DNA from: SZUA-35 sp965530755
Lineage (GTDB): Bacteria; Actinomycetota; Acidimicrobiia; Acidimicrobiales; SZUA-35
Length of the DNA stretch: 36,664 bases
NCBI GenBank assembly: GCA_965530755.1
Contig: CBESNA010000039.1
Span: forward strand, 1 to 36,664
Direction: 5' to 3'
Below the pieces are notes generated by a model. It searched no databases. It saw only the letters and a program-made list of their open reading frames with translations, and was not told the DNA's origin. Shown piece by piece: positions 24,090 through 31,465 of this stretch (position 1 is the first letter of the stretch; the number at the start of each line of letters is the position of its first letter). The translations under genes were made by a program, and so were the position numbers.

Positions 24090-24136
24090 CCGCGTTGAAC
24101 GACGACCGTCGGTGGCCCCGCAAGCTCGGAAGTGCG

Positions 24137-24448
24137 ATGAAGCGGCGCCTCTCGCCGCGTCGCCGCGATGCGATCGAGCATCGCCTCTCGACGGCGCAAG
24201 ATCGCTGGGAAAACCGACAGCACGAGCTCGAAGACAAGTATGCGGGGCTTGCCGTCGTAGCTCCGGTTGCGGCCACCGAAGATCCAGGCGGCAGGATGTC
24301 GCGCGTCGCCGACTTCCTCGGCGATTCGAGTCTCGAGGCGTTGGTCGAAATGGGCGCTCGACTGCTCTATCCCGCCGCCCGGGCGGCTGTTGAACTGGTT
24401 CTCGAGATTCTGGCCGGTCTCATCGGCGGCCTTCTCGAAGGGCTCTGA
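24137..24448 (+). CDS. Small protein of unknown function between pgsA and patA
   Basis: About 103 residues from ATG 24137; TTG 24095 is an alternative in-frame start close to the pgsA stop. The N-terminus is basic (MKRRLSPRRRDAIEHRL), then a charged helix, and the C-terminus is a hydrophobic/amphipathic helix (PAARAAVELVLEILAGLIGG). I do not recognise a family. It may be membrane-associated, placed between two membrane lipid enzymes. Nineteen bases separate it from patA. Coding is supported by its position and lack of an alternative frame; still, the start is uncertain. Confidence 0.55.
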   Translation: MKRRLSPRRRDAIEHRLSTAQDRWENRQHELEDKYAGLAVVAPVAATEDPGGRMSRVADFLGDSSLEALVEMGARLLYPAARAAVELVLEILAGLIGGLLEGL

Positions 24449-24467
24449 TGCGTTTCGGTGACCGAGC

Positions 24468-25337
24468 ATGACCAGCCGGGCCAGGCGGCTTCTCGACCTC
24501 GGCTCGATCGCGGTCCGCCCGTTCCCGGTGTCGTTCCTGCGACGGGCGGGCGCCGTCGCTGGCGGTGCGATCGCGAGAAGCGACGCCAGCCGCCTCAGCG
24601 GTCTCGAGCAGAACCTGCGGCTCGTCCGGCCAGAGCTGTCGCCGGGAGATCTTCGAGCCTTGGCCATCGAGGGTTTCGCCTCGTACGGGCGCTACTGGGC
24701 CGAGACCCTTCGACTCCCGAGCCTCTCGCCGAAGGTCATCGATCGGGGATTCGACGTCGAAGGCTTTGAACACCTCCGCGCCGCACGGGCAGCGGGGTTC
24801 GGTCCGATCATGGTCCTGCCCCATCTCGGTGGCTGGGAGTGGGCAGCGGCATGGCTCGGCAGAGTGGCGGGGATCCCCGTCACCGCTGTGGTCGAGCCGC
24901 TCGAACCGCCGGATGTCGCTGAGTGGTTCCGGGACCTCCGATGCTCCTACGGCATCAATGTCGTGCCACTCGGACCGGACGCGCTCGGATCCGTGGTCGC
25001 AGCGGTCAAGGCCCGCCACGTCGTGTGTTTGTTGGCCGATCGAGATCTCTCGGACAGCGGCATCGAAGTTTCGTTCTTCGGGGCAACGACCACGTTGCCA
25101 GTCGGCCCGGCCCTGGTGGCCAGGCGGACCGGTTCTCCGTTGCTACCCACCGCGGTGTACTTCGATGGGAATCGGCGCATCTGTCGAATCCGACCGCCGA
25201 TATCGGTACCGACGTCCGGTCGTCTGCGCAGCGATCTCCAAGCCGCCACCCAGCTCCTCGCCCGCGAACTCGAGGAGCTCATCGAGGCGGCACCTGACCA
25301 GTGGCATGTTCTGCAGCCCATCGCTGTGGACCGGTAG
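24468..25337 (+). CDS. patA: PIM acyltransferase (LpxL/HtrB family)
   Basis: 289 residues. Catalytic H-x4-E is present as His119 and Glu124 in LPHLGGWEW. It belongs to the lipid A lauroyl/myristoyl acyltransferase family, which in actinobacteria acylates the mannose of PIM1/PIM2 (PatA, Rv2611c). Other segments: EQNLRLVRPEL, ADRDLSDSGIEVSFFG with the second conserved region, and TGSPLLPTAVYF. Predicted membrane-bound on the cytoplasmic face. It is followed directly by pimA, as in mycobacteria. The TAG stop (25335-25337) is also part of a -10 hexamer for pimA. The alternative, a generic acyltransferase, is unlikely given the operon. Confidence 0.9.
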   Translation: MTSRARRLLDLGSIAVRPFPVSFLRRAGAVAGGAIARSDASRLSGLEQNLRLVRPELSPGDLRALAIEGFASYGRYWAETLRLPSLSPKVIDRGFDVEGFEHLRAARAAGFGPIMVLPHLGGWEWAAAWLGRVAGIPVTAVVEPLEPPDVAEWFRDLRCSYGINVVPLGPDALGSVVAAVKARHVVCLLADRDLSDSGIEVSFFGATTTLPVGPALVARRTGSPLLPTAVYFDGNRRICRIRPPISVPTSGRLRSDLQAATQLLARELEELIEAAPDQWHVLQPIAVDR

Positions 25338-25340
25338 GTT
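25335..25340 (+). promoter_or_regulatory. -10 element (TAGGTT) overlapping the patA stop
   Basis: TAGGTT contains the TAG stop of patA and ends six bases before GTG 25347. It would allow pimA transcription without patA. It could be a chance match, since the neighbouring stop contributes TAG. Confidence 0.35.
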
Positions 25341-25346
25341 CCGAGG

Positions 25347-26414
25347 GTGCGAATCGGAATCGTCTGCCCTTACAGCCTCGGCGTGTGGGGCGGGGTGCAG
25401 GCGCAGGTCCTCGGCCTCGGTCGAGCCTTGCGAGCCGAGGGCTACCAGGCGCAGGTCCTCGCGCCGTGTGACGGTCTCCCACCTGAGCCGTGGGTCACGC
25501 CGCTCGGCAACTCCATTCCGTACGCGCAGAACGGCTCATTGGCACCCCTCGCTCCTGATCCAGCCGCCCAACTCCGGGTTCTCGGAGCGGTTTGGGACGA
25601 ACGCTTCGATGTGCTGCACCTGCACGAACCGCTTGCACCGGGCCCGACCCTGACCACACTCACGGTGAAGCCGGCGCCGTTGATCGGCACGTTCCACGCC
25701 AACGGCACCATCGCCGCCTACCGATGGCTGCGGCCGCTCGTCCGTGGCCTCACCCGCCGCCTCGACTGGCGAGTTGCCGTGTCGAGCGAAGCGGCATCGA
25801 TGGCGAAACGCCATCTGGGCGGCACATATGACGTTCTTCCGAACGGCATCGAAATCGAGAGGTTTGCCGGCGTCGCCCCGACCCCCACCGATGGCCCGAC
25901 GATCTTCTTCCTGGCGCGGCACGAGGAGCGCAAAGGACTGCGGATCCTCCTCGAGGCGCTCCCTCATCTGCGGTCAGACGTGCGTCTGTGGATCGGCGGG
26001 GAGGGTCCGCAGACGGCCGAGCTCCAGCGCTGCTTCCCCGATCCGCGCATCGAGTGGCTCGGATCGATCGACGACCACGAGAAGGCGGCCAGATTGCGCG
26101 GGGCCGACGTGTTCTGCGTTCCGTCACTCGGCGGCGAGAGCTTCGGAGTTGTCCTGCTCGAGGGAATGGCAGCGGGGACCCCGGTGGTCGCCAGCGACAT
26201 CGAGGCCTACCGACGCACCTCGCGCGATGGCCTCGACGCTCGCCTGTTCCGTAACGGCGACGTCATCGATCTGGCGCTCGCTCTCACGGAGAGCATCGAG
26301 CCGACGGAGCAGGTGGCGATGCGTGTGGAGAGTGGGCGGGAGTGGGCGTCCGCCCACTCGATGCGAAGTCTGGCACTGGCCTACGTCGAGCGATACGAGC
26401 GCATTCTCGCCTGA
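25347..26414 (+). CDS. pimA: Phosphatidyl-myo-inositol mannosyltransferase
   Basis: 355 residues, GT4. It transfers mannose from GDP-mannose to phosphatidylinositol at the cytoplasmic membrane, the first mannosylation of PIMs. N-terminal MRIGIVCPYSLGVWGGVQAQ matches PimA, as do IGTFHANG (His117), RHEERKG (Arg191, Lys196) in the donor site, and GGESFGVVLLEGMAAGTPVVASD, the E-x7-E signature. Length is close to the mycobacterial enzyme. The gene is next to patA and pgsA, so identification is strong. GTG 25347 starts the Rossmann strand directly. A perfect hairpin follows the stop. Confidence 0.93.
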   Translation: MRIGIVCPYSLGVWGGVQAQVLGLGRALRAEGYQAQVLAPCDGLPPEPWVTPLGNSIPYAQNGSLAPLAPDPAAQLRVLGAVWDERFDVLHLHEPLAPGPTLTTLTVKPAPLIGTFHANGTIAAYRWLRPLVRGLTRRLDWRVAVSSEAASMAKRHLGGTYDVLPNGIEIERFAGVAPTPTDGPTIFFLARHEERKGLRILLEALPHLRSDVRLWIGGEGPQTAELQRCFPDPRIEWLGSIDDHEKAARLRGADVFCVPSLGGESFGVVLLEGMAAGTPVVASDIEAYRRTSRDGLDARLFRNGDVIDLALALTESIEPTEQVAMRVESGREWASAHSMRSLALAYVERYERILA

Positions 26415-26437
26415 CGACGCGATGGAAAGTCGCGTCG
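26415..26437 (+). terminator. Perfect 8-bp hairpin after pimA
   Basis: CGACGCGA, seven-base loop, TCGCGTCG, starting at the base after the pimA stop. There is no T run, as is common in actinobacteria. It also lies where a -35 region for the following promoter would be, so a regulatory role is possible. Confidence 0.5.
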
Positions 26438-26444
26438 CCCCGTC

Positions 26445-26450
26445 TAGTCT
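26445..26450 (+). promoter_or_regulatory. -10 element (TAGTCT) of the M48-like gene
   Basis: TAGTCT would start transcription near 26457, giving a leader of about 26 bases that contains the AGGAG ribosome-binding site. This is one of the few leadered starts in the window. Confidence 0.4.
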
Positions 26451-26467
26451 CCACCCATCGCCCGTCC

Positions 26468-26472
26468 AGGAG
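26468..26472 (+). promoter_or_regulatory. Ribosome-binding site AGGAG of M48-like gene
   Basis: AGGAG ends 10 bases before GTG 26483 (13 before ATG 26486) and decides the start against a longer frame from 26342 that overlaps pimA. Confidence 0.55.
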
Positions 26473-26482
26473 TTCGCCAGCC

Positions 26483-27253
26483 GTGATGCAGCCCCATCTT
26501 CGAGCAGTGGTCGCCCTGGTCTGGGCCCCCTTGGCCGTGCTCGTCGCGCTGGTCCTCCTCGTTGTCCTGGTGCTGGTCGGACTGCCGTTCTGGATCGGGC
26601 TGGTCGTCGGACCGTTGCTCGCCGCTGGTGCTGTCTGGCTCCTCTTGCGCAACAGCGTTCCCCGCTTGTTGACAGCGCTCGGGGCCCGCAATCTCGGTGA
26701 GGACGAGTATCCGAGGTTCGACAACATCGTCGAAGGACTGTCGTTGTCCACCGGTCTGTCCGAGCCCGAGCTCTACGTCGTAGAAGATGCTTCCCTCAAT
26801 GGTGCTGCCCTCGATTGGTCGGGTGAACGAGCGTTGGTCGTCACCACCGGCCTGCTCGATGCGTGCGATCGCATCGAACTCGAAGGCGTGGTCGCCGGTC
26901 TGTTGGTCCGCCTCAAACTTGGCGACGCCGAACGGGCGACCCTCGGGGCAGCCTTGATCGGCCGACCCTTGATCGACTCGGCCCTCGGGTCGATCGCATC
27001 GCCACTGGCACGGGCAGCCTTCGGCCGACTGTTCGATGCCGATCGTGAAATTGCCGGAGACCAAGGCGCGGTCTCCGTGACTCGGTACCCCCCTGGCCTC
27101 AGCGCAGCGCTCGCGCGGATCGAAATCGGTCCGTACGAGCCGAAGCGCACGAGTCTGGGACTGCAACATCTGTGGTTCGCTCCGCCCCGCCCGGACGCAG
27201 CGGTCCCGCACACTCCCATCAACTGGCGGCTCGACGTTCTCTCGGAGATCTAA
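26483..27253 (+). CDS. M48 peptidase-like membrane protein lacking the HExxH zinc site
   Basis: 256 residues. Two hydrophobic helices lie at about 9-34 and 36-56, then an M48/HtpX-like soluble domain. The segment ALVVTTGLLDACDRIELEGVV aligns with the family's strand and helix that should continue into HELGH. Here the position reads AGLLVRLK, so both His and the Glu are missing. The second conserved region, DREIAGDQGAVSVTRYPPGL, still keeps the acidic residue that would be the third ligand. It therefore looks like a catalytically dead M48 homologue, perhaps a chaperone-like or regulatory membrane protein. It stands between pimA and a DUF3048 lipoprotein, whose start follows the stop without a gap. 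The assignment comes from pattern reading, not from a search. Confidence 0.65.
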   Translation: MMQPHLRAVVALVWAPLAVLVALVLLVVLVLVGLPFWIGLVVGPLLAAGAVWLLLRNSVPRLLTALGARNLGEDEYPRFDNIVEGLSLSTGLSEPELYVVEDASLNGAALDWSGERALVVTTGLLDACDRIELEGVVAGLLVRLKLGDAERATLGAALIGRPLIDSALGSIASPLARAAFGRLFDADREIAGDQGAVSVTRYPPGLSAALARIEIGPYEPKRTSLGLQHLWFAPPRPDAAVPHTPINWRLDVLSEI

Positions 27254-28330
27254 GTGACATCCCCATTCTCAGCCACTCGCCTGATCTGTGGCGCGTTCGC
27301 CATCGCCCTCGTAGCGGCTTCCTGTTCCGGAAGCGACGGTGACGAATTAGTCACTCCGGCGACCACGGCAGCGACCACCACCTCAACCGTCGAGGAGACC
27401 ACCACCACGGCCAGCACGCTTCCCGCCGACGAGCTGGTGACCGACGGAGCTCCGCTGACCGGGCTACCCGTCGACGACGCCGAAGCGCTCGATCGACCGG
27501 CCCTCGCCGTCAAGATCGACAACCACCCACTGGCCCGGCCGCAGAGCGGGCTCGATCTCGCTGACCTCGTGTTCGAGATTCGGGTCGAGGGCATCACGCG
27601 GTTCCTCGCTGTCTTCCACTCCACTTCACCGGATGCGATCGGGCCGGTTCGGTCCAGTCGTACGTCCGACTTCGACATCCTCCGGGGGCTCGACACACCG
27701 CTCTACGCATCGTCTGGTGGAAACGACTACGTGGCGAGCGCACTGCGGAACCTGCCGATCTACTCGGTCACTGCGCTGTCCCGCACCGAGTACTACCGCA
27801 ACGGGGCGCGATCGGCGCCGCACAACCTCTACACCAACACCTCGGCGCTCTTCGCACTGGCTCCGGCCGATGCCACACCGCCGGAGCCGTGGTTCGGTTA
27901 TCGAGCCGAATCGGCGTCGCCGAATCCGAACGGCCGCTCGGTTCAGGAACCGGTCACCATCGCCTACCGGGGCGGCCCGCTCGTGACCCACACCTGGGAC
28001 GAAACGCTCGGAGGCTGGCTGCGGACACAAGACGGTCAGCCGCACACCAACGCCGACGGCGCGCAACTGGCGCCGACGAACGTCGTGATCATGGTGTCCG
28101 ACTACGTCACCAGCCCGGCTGATGCCATCTCGCCTGAACTGGTGAGCGTCGGGTCTGGCCAGCTGTTCGTGCTGACAAACGGGCAGGTGATCGAGGGCAC
28201 CTGGACTCGTGAAGCTGCTGACACCAAGCCGATGCTGGCCGATAGCTCGGGTCGCGCCATCGCCCTCACGCCCGGTTCGACCTGGGTGCTGTTCCCCGAG
28301 TCCGGTGACGTTCGCCTCCCGACTGGCTGA
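27254..28330 (+). CDS. DUF3048 (YerB-like) secreted lipoprotein
   Basis: 358 residues from GTG 27254, immediately after the preceding stop. Signal peptide with lipobox VAASC; Cys24 would be lipidated, so it is anchored outside the membrane. A Thr/Glu-rich linker follows (about 30-60), then the DUF3048 domain: PLTGLPVDDAEALDRPALAV, IDNHPLARPQSGLDLADLVFEI, and later RTEYYRNGARSAPHNLYTNT. The C-terminal part has NVVIMVSDYV and GSTWVLFPESGD. The family is found in Firmicutes and actinobacteria; function is unknown. Coupling to the HExxH-less M48-like gene suggests a joint envelope role. There is no promoter of its own in the zero-base gap. Confidence 0.88.
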   Translation: MTSPFSATRLICGAFAIALVAASCSGSDGDELVTPATTAATTTSTVEETTTTASTLPADELVTDGAPLTGLPVDDAEALDRPALAVKIDNHPLARPQSGLDLADLVFEIRVEGITRFLAVFHSTSPDAIGPVRSSRTSDFDILRGLDTPLYASSGGNDYVASALRNLPIYSVTALSRTEYYRNGARSAPHNLYTNTSALFALAPADATPPEPWFGYRAESASPNPNGRSVQEPVTIAYRGGPLVTHTWDETLGGWLRTQDGQPHTNADGAQLAPTNVVIMVSDYVTSPADAISPELVSVGSGQLFVLTNGQVIEGTWTREAADTKPMLADSSGRAIALTPGSTWVLFPESGDVRLPTG

Positions 28331-28395
28331 TCTGCTCGGTCTCGGGCAAAACAGAATTGGCCTGCTCGGCTGGTGATTGGCTTGGCCGGTCGTTG

Positions 28396-28401
28396 TAGTT
28401 T
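28396..28401 (+). promoter_or_regulatory. -10 element (TAGTTT), leaderless start of pdxS
   Basis: TAGTTT ends seven bases before ATG 28409. No PdxR-type site or riboswitch was recognised in the 78-base spacer. Confidence 0.55.
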
Positions 28402-28408
28402 TCTCACC

Positions 28409-29299
28409 ATGTCGGAAACACGTGAAACGGTCGCCGGAACCACGCGGGTCAAGCGAGGCCTCGCCGAGATGCTCAAAGGCGGCGTCATCATGGACGTCGT
28501 CGACATAGAGCAAGCCAAGGTGGCCGAGGACGCCGGCGCGGTTGCCGTGATGGCTCTGGAGCGGGTTCCCGCCGACATCCGGCGTGATGGTGGCGTCGCC
28601 CGCATGAGCGACCCGGTCATGATCGAAGGGATCCAGGCCGCCGTATCGATCCCGGTGATGGCCAAGGTCCGCATCGGCCACTTCGTCGAGGCGCAGATCC
28701 TCCAGGCGATGCAGGTCGACTACATAGACGAATCTGAGGTCCTCACACCGGCAGACGAAACGCACCACATCGACAAGTTCGCGTTCGACGTCCCGTTCGT
28801 GTGCGGTGCGACCAACCTCGGCGAGGCCCTTCGTCGTATTGCCGAGGGCGCCTGCATGATCCGGTCCAAGGGTGAGGCCGGCACCGGCAACGTCGTCGAG
28901 GCGGTCCGCCATCTCCGGTCCATCCTCGGCGACATCCGCAAGATCACACAGGCCGACGAGGCCGAGCTGTTCGAATGGGCCAAGCAACTGCAAGCCCCGC
29001 TGCCGCTCGTGCAGGAGATCGCCGAGACCGGCGAACTCCAGGTTCCGCTGTTCTGCGCAGGCGGTCTTGCCACCCCGGCCGACGCGGCCATGGCGATGCA
29101 GCTCGGCGCCCAGTCGGTCTTCGTCGGATCCGGCATCTTCAAGAGTGCCGACCCTGCGCCACGGGCGAAGGCCATCGTTGAGGCAACCACCAACTTCAGG
29201 GACGCCGACATCCTGGCCAAGGTCAGCCGCAATCTCGGCCAGCCGATGACCGGCATCGGGATGGACGACACCATCAAGTTCGCGGAGCGCGGTTGGTGA
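28409..29299 (+). CDS. pdxS: Pyridoxal 5'-phosphate synthase lyase subunit
   Basis: 296 residues. With PdxT it makes PLP from ribose 5-phosphate, glyceraldehyde 3-phosphate and ammonia. TIM-barrel motifs: GVIMDVVDIEQA (Asp29), VMAKVRIGHF with Lys86 and IRSKGEAGTGN with Lys154, the two lysines that carry the substrate covalently. Also FCAGGLATPADAAMAM and VGSGIFKS phosphate loop. ATG 28409 follows a leaderless promoter. A longer frame from 28373 is rejected. Its stop overlaps the pdxT start (GTGA), so the two subunits are coupled; 12 PdxS and 12 PdxT form the known complex. Confidence 0.96.
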   Translation: MSETRETVAGTTRVKRGLAEMLKGGVIMDVVDIEQAKVAEDAGAVAVMALERVPADIRRDGGVARMSDPVMIEGIQAAVSIPVMAKVRIGHFVEAQILQAMQVDYIDESEVLTPADETHHIDKFAFDVPFVCGATNLGEALRRIAEGACMIRSKGEAGTGNVVEAVRHLRSILGDIRKITQADEAELFEWAKQLQAPLPLVQEIAETGELQVPLFCAGGLATPADAAMAMQLGAQSVFVGSGIFKSADPAPRAKAIVEATTNFRDADILAKVSRNLGQPMTGIGMDDTIKFAERGW

Positions 29300-29880
29300 A
29301 CGAGGGCCGGATCGGCGTGCTTGCGCTCCAAGGAGCGTTCGCACGACACGTCGATGCCATACGAGCCTGCGGTGTGGATGCCGTCGAAGTCCGTACAGCG
29401 CCGCAGTTGGACGCGGTCGACGCCCTGGTCATCCCCGGTGGGGAATCGACCACCATGTCAAAACTCCTGGTTTCGCAGGGGCTCCATGGGCCGTTGGCGA
29501 AACGGCTCGAGGCCGGCATGCCGGTGTTCGGAACCTGCGCCGGGATGATCCTCCTGGCCGACCAGATTCTCGACGGCCGCCCCGATCAGGTCCCTTTCGG
29601 GCGCATCGATCTTGCGGTTCGGCGCAACGGCTACGGGCGCCAGATCGCATCATTCGAGACCGATCTCGATGTCGTCGGCCTCGACGAGTCGTTCCGGGCG
29701 ATCTTCATCCGCGCCCCGAAGGTGGAGCAGGTCGGTGATGGTGTCGAGGTCCTCGCCCAGGTGGACGGCGTTCCGGTCCTGTGTCGATCAGGCTCCGTGC
29801 TCGTCGCTTCGTTCCATCCCGAGCTCACTGACGACACTCGGCTGCACCGGCTGTTCATCGAAACGGTCGTGACTGCCTAA
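29296..29880 (+). CDS. pdxT: Pyridoxal 5'-phosphate synthase glutaminase subunit
   Basis: 194 residues, class I glutamine amidotransferase. The triad is Cys81 in FGTCAGM, with His174 and Glu176 in SFHPELTDD. GGEST (48-52) and the N-terminal VLALQGAF are typical. It supplies ammonia to PdxS. GTG 29296 overlaps the pdxS stop by four bases (GTGA); a TTG one codon earlier is possible. Its TAA stop (29878-29880) forms part of the -10 of yebC. Confidence 0.95.
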   Translation: MNEGRIGVLALQGAFARHVDAIRACGVDAVEVRTAPQLDAVDALVIPGGESTTMSKLLVSQGLHGPLAKRLEAGMPVFGTCAGMILLADQILDGRPDQVPFGRIDLAVRRNGYGRQIASFETDLDVVGLDESFRAIFIRAPKVEQVGDGVEVLAQVDGVPVLCRSGSVLVASFHPELTDDTRLHRLFIETVVTA

Positions 29881-29883
29881 GCT
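29878..29883 (+). promoter_or_regulatory. -10 element (TAAGCT) overlapping the pdxT stop
   Basis: TAAGCT includes the TAA stop of pdxT and ends six bases before ATG 29890. It would give a leaderless yebC transcript. Read-through from pdxST is also likely. Confidence 0.4.
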
Positions 29884-29889
29884 GGCCCA

Positions 29890-30636
29890 ATGTCGGGTCA
29901 CTCCAAATGGGCAACCATCAAGCACAAGAAGGGCGCCGCTGACGCCAAGCGGGGCAAGCTCTTCGCAAAGCTCATCAAGCAGGTCGAGGTTGCCGCCCGC
30001 CAAGGTGGGGGAGATCCGGAGGCCAATCCGACGCTTCGGACCATGTTCCAGAAGGCCAGGGACAACTCGGTTCCGCTCGACACGATCGAGCGAGCCGTGA
30101 AGCGGGGAACCGGCGAGCTCGAGGGTGTCAATTACGAGAGCATCACGTACGAGGGATACGCGCCGAGTGGCGTGGCGCTGCTGATCGAGACCCTCTCCGA
30201 CAACCGCAACCGAACCGGGTCCGAGATCCGTTCGTTGCTGTCGAAGAACGGTGGCTCGCTGGCCGAGCCGGGCGCCGTGTCGTGGCAGTTCGAACGCAAG
30301 GGTTACGTCAACGTCTCCAAGAGCGCCGAGGAAGACGACATCATGATGATCGGCCTCGACAACGGCGCCGAGGATCTCGAAGATCTCGACGAGTTCTGGC
30401 AGATCACTTGTGAGCCGACCGACGTCAACGGGCTTCGCGACGCACTCGAGGCCGAAGGGATCGAGGTGCTCGAATCCGACACCACGATGAAGCCGACCAA
30501 TCTCGTTCCGATCGACGATGTCTCCGCAGCCAACGCAGTGCTCCGGGTCACCGACGTGCTGGATGACCACGAGGATGTGCAGGACGTGCACACCAACATT
30601 GATCTGGACGACGCGATCATCGCCCAACTCGAATAG
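29890..30636 (+). CDS. yebC: YebC/PmpR-family protein
   Basis: 248 residues. MSGHSKWATIKHKKGAADAK is the family's near-invariant start. Domains I to III follow, with NPTLRTMFQKARDNSVP, then GGSLAEPGAVSWQFERKG and the C-terminal acidic part. YebC proteins have been described as DNA-binding regulators and more recently as factors aiding ribosomes on stalling stretches. It lies between pdxT and ruvC as in mycobacteria and many other bacteria. The stop is seven bases from the convergent permease stop, with no obvious terminator. Confidence 0.95.
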   Translation: MSGHSKWATIKHKKGAADAKRGKLFAKLIKQVEVAARQGGGDPEANPTLRTMFQKARDNSVPLDTIERAVKRGTGELEGVNYESITYEGYAPSGVALLIETLSDNRNRTGSEIRSLLSKNGGSLAEPGAVSWQFERKGYVNVSKSAEEDDIMMIGLDNGAEDLEDLDEFWQITCEPTDVNGLRDALEAEGIEVLESDTTMKPTNLVPIDDVSAANAVLRVTDVLDDHEDVQDVHTNIDLDDAIIAQLE

Positions 30637-30643
30637 GTCTTGG

Positions 30644-31465
30644 TCAGGCGGAGGCCACGCCGAGTAGGCGTTGGCGGGTCACGGAACGAACGCCCCGATT
30701 CAGGCTCCACAGCGCCACGACCCAGGCCACAGCACCGACCACGATCGGCATGTAGCCGGCGCCGAACAGCACGCCAGTGCTCTGGCTGTAGGCGATCATG
30801 ATCAGTGGCAGAGCCACGAGTCCTGATGCCTGCTGCGCGGCGGCAGTCGATTTGACCTTGGCCGACAGGCGCAACACGAGAGACAGGCAAATCGCGAGGA
30901 ACGGCGGCAGGACCCACAGGATCATGAGCCACCACTGCGCTGTTGGGAAGAACCAGCCCCCAACCTCGGGGCCGACCACCAGGTTCACGATCAGCGAGTA
31001 CACCGCGAAGCCGACAGCCGTCGTGAAATAGCCGGGTACCAACGACGCGATCAGCTTGCCGATGTAGATCTCCTTGACTCCCGCAGGGGAGTGGGCCAGG
31101 AATTCGCCCGTGCCCCGCTCGCGTTCGCCGACGATCGTGGCGGCTCCGACCGCAGTCGAGATGGTGAGTGGCACGATCACAGCGACGGGGGCGAACAGGA
31201 ACACGGCGAGCGCGTATCCCGTCTGCGCTTCAGGGGTGTCACCCCTGATCTGTTCCTTCGCCGATTCGGGTAGGGCCTCGAGGGCTCCCGACACTTGGGC
31301 AACCGCGTCGACCGAGCCGATCTTGGTGATGAGCAGCAGCAGGAGGAGTGGAACGACACAGAAGAACAGCGAGCCGAGGATGACCATCGGGAACCAGAAG
31401 TCCCGGGCCTGGATCAGCTGCTTCAAGTCGGTTCTGGCAACGGTGGCGGTCTGATTCCAGTTCAT
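30644..31465 (-). CDS. ABC-2 type transporter permease
   Basis: 273 residues with about six membrane helices. The cytoplasmic loop GERERGTGEFLAHSP is the hallmark of ABC-2 exporter (NatB/DrrB-like) permeases. The first helix (WFPMVILGSLFFCVVPLLLL) is followed by an extracytoplasmic loop of about 50 residues. ATG 31465 overlaps the ATPase stop by four bases (ATGA). Together they form an exporter of unknown substrate, perhaps Na+, drug or lipid. This pair is inserted between yebC and ruvC, in opposite direction to both, so it is likely an insertion relative to the mycobacterial order. Confidence 0.88.
   Translation of the reverse strand: MNWNQTATVARTDLKQLIQARDFWFPMVILGSLFFCVVPLLLLLLITKIGSVDAVAQVSGALEALPESAKEQIRGDTPEAQTGYALAVFLFAPVAVIVPLTISTAVGAATIVGERERGTGEFLAHSPAGVKEIYIGKLIASLVPGYFTTAVGFAVYSLIVNLVVGPEVGGWFFPTAQWWLMILWVLPPFLAICLSLVLRLSAKVKSTAAAQQASGLVALPLIMIAYSQSTGVLFGAGYMPIVVGAVAWVVALWSLNRGVRSVTRQRLLGVASA

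Noticed and set aside
27626..29344. 572-aa minus-strand open frame
   Set aside because: Spans DUF3048, pdxS and pdxT in antisense; those three are clear genes.
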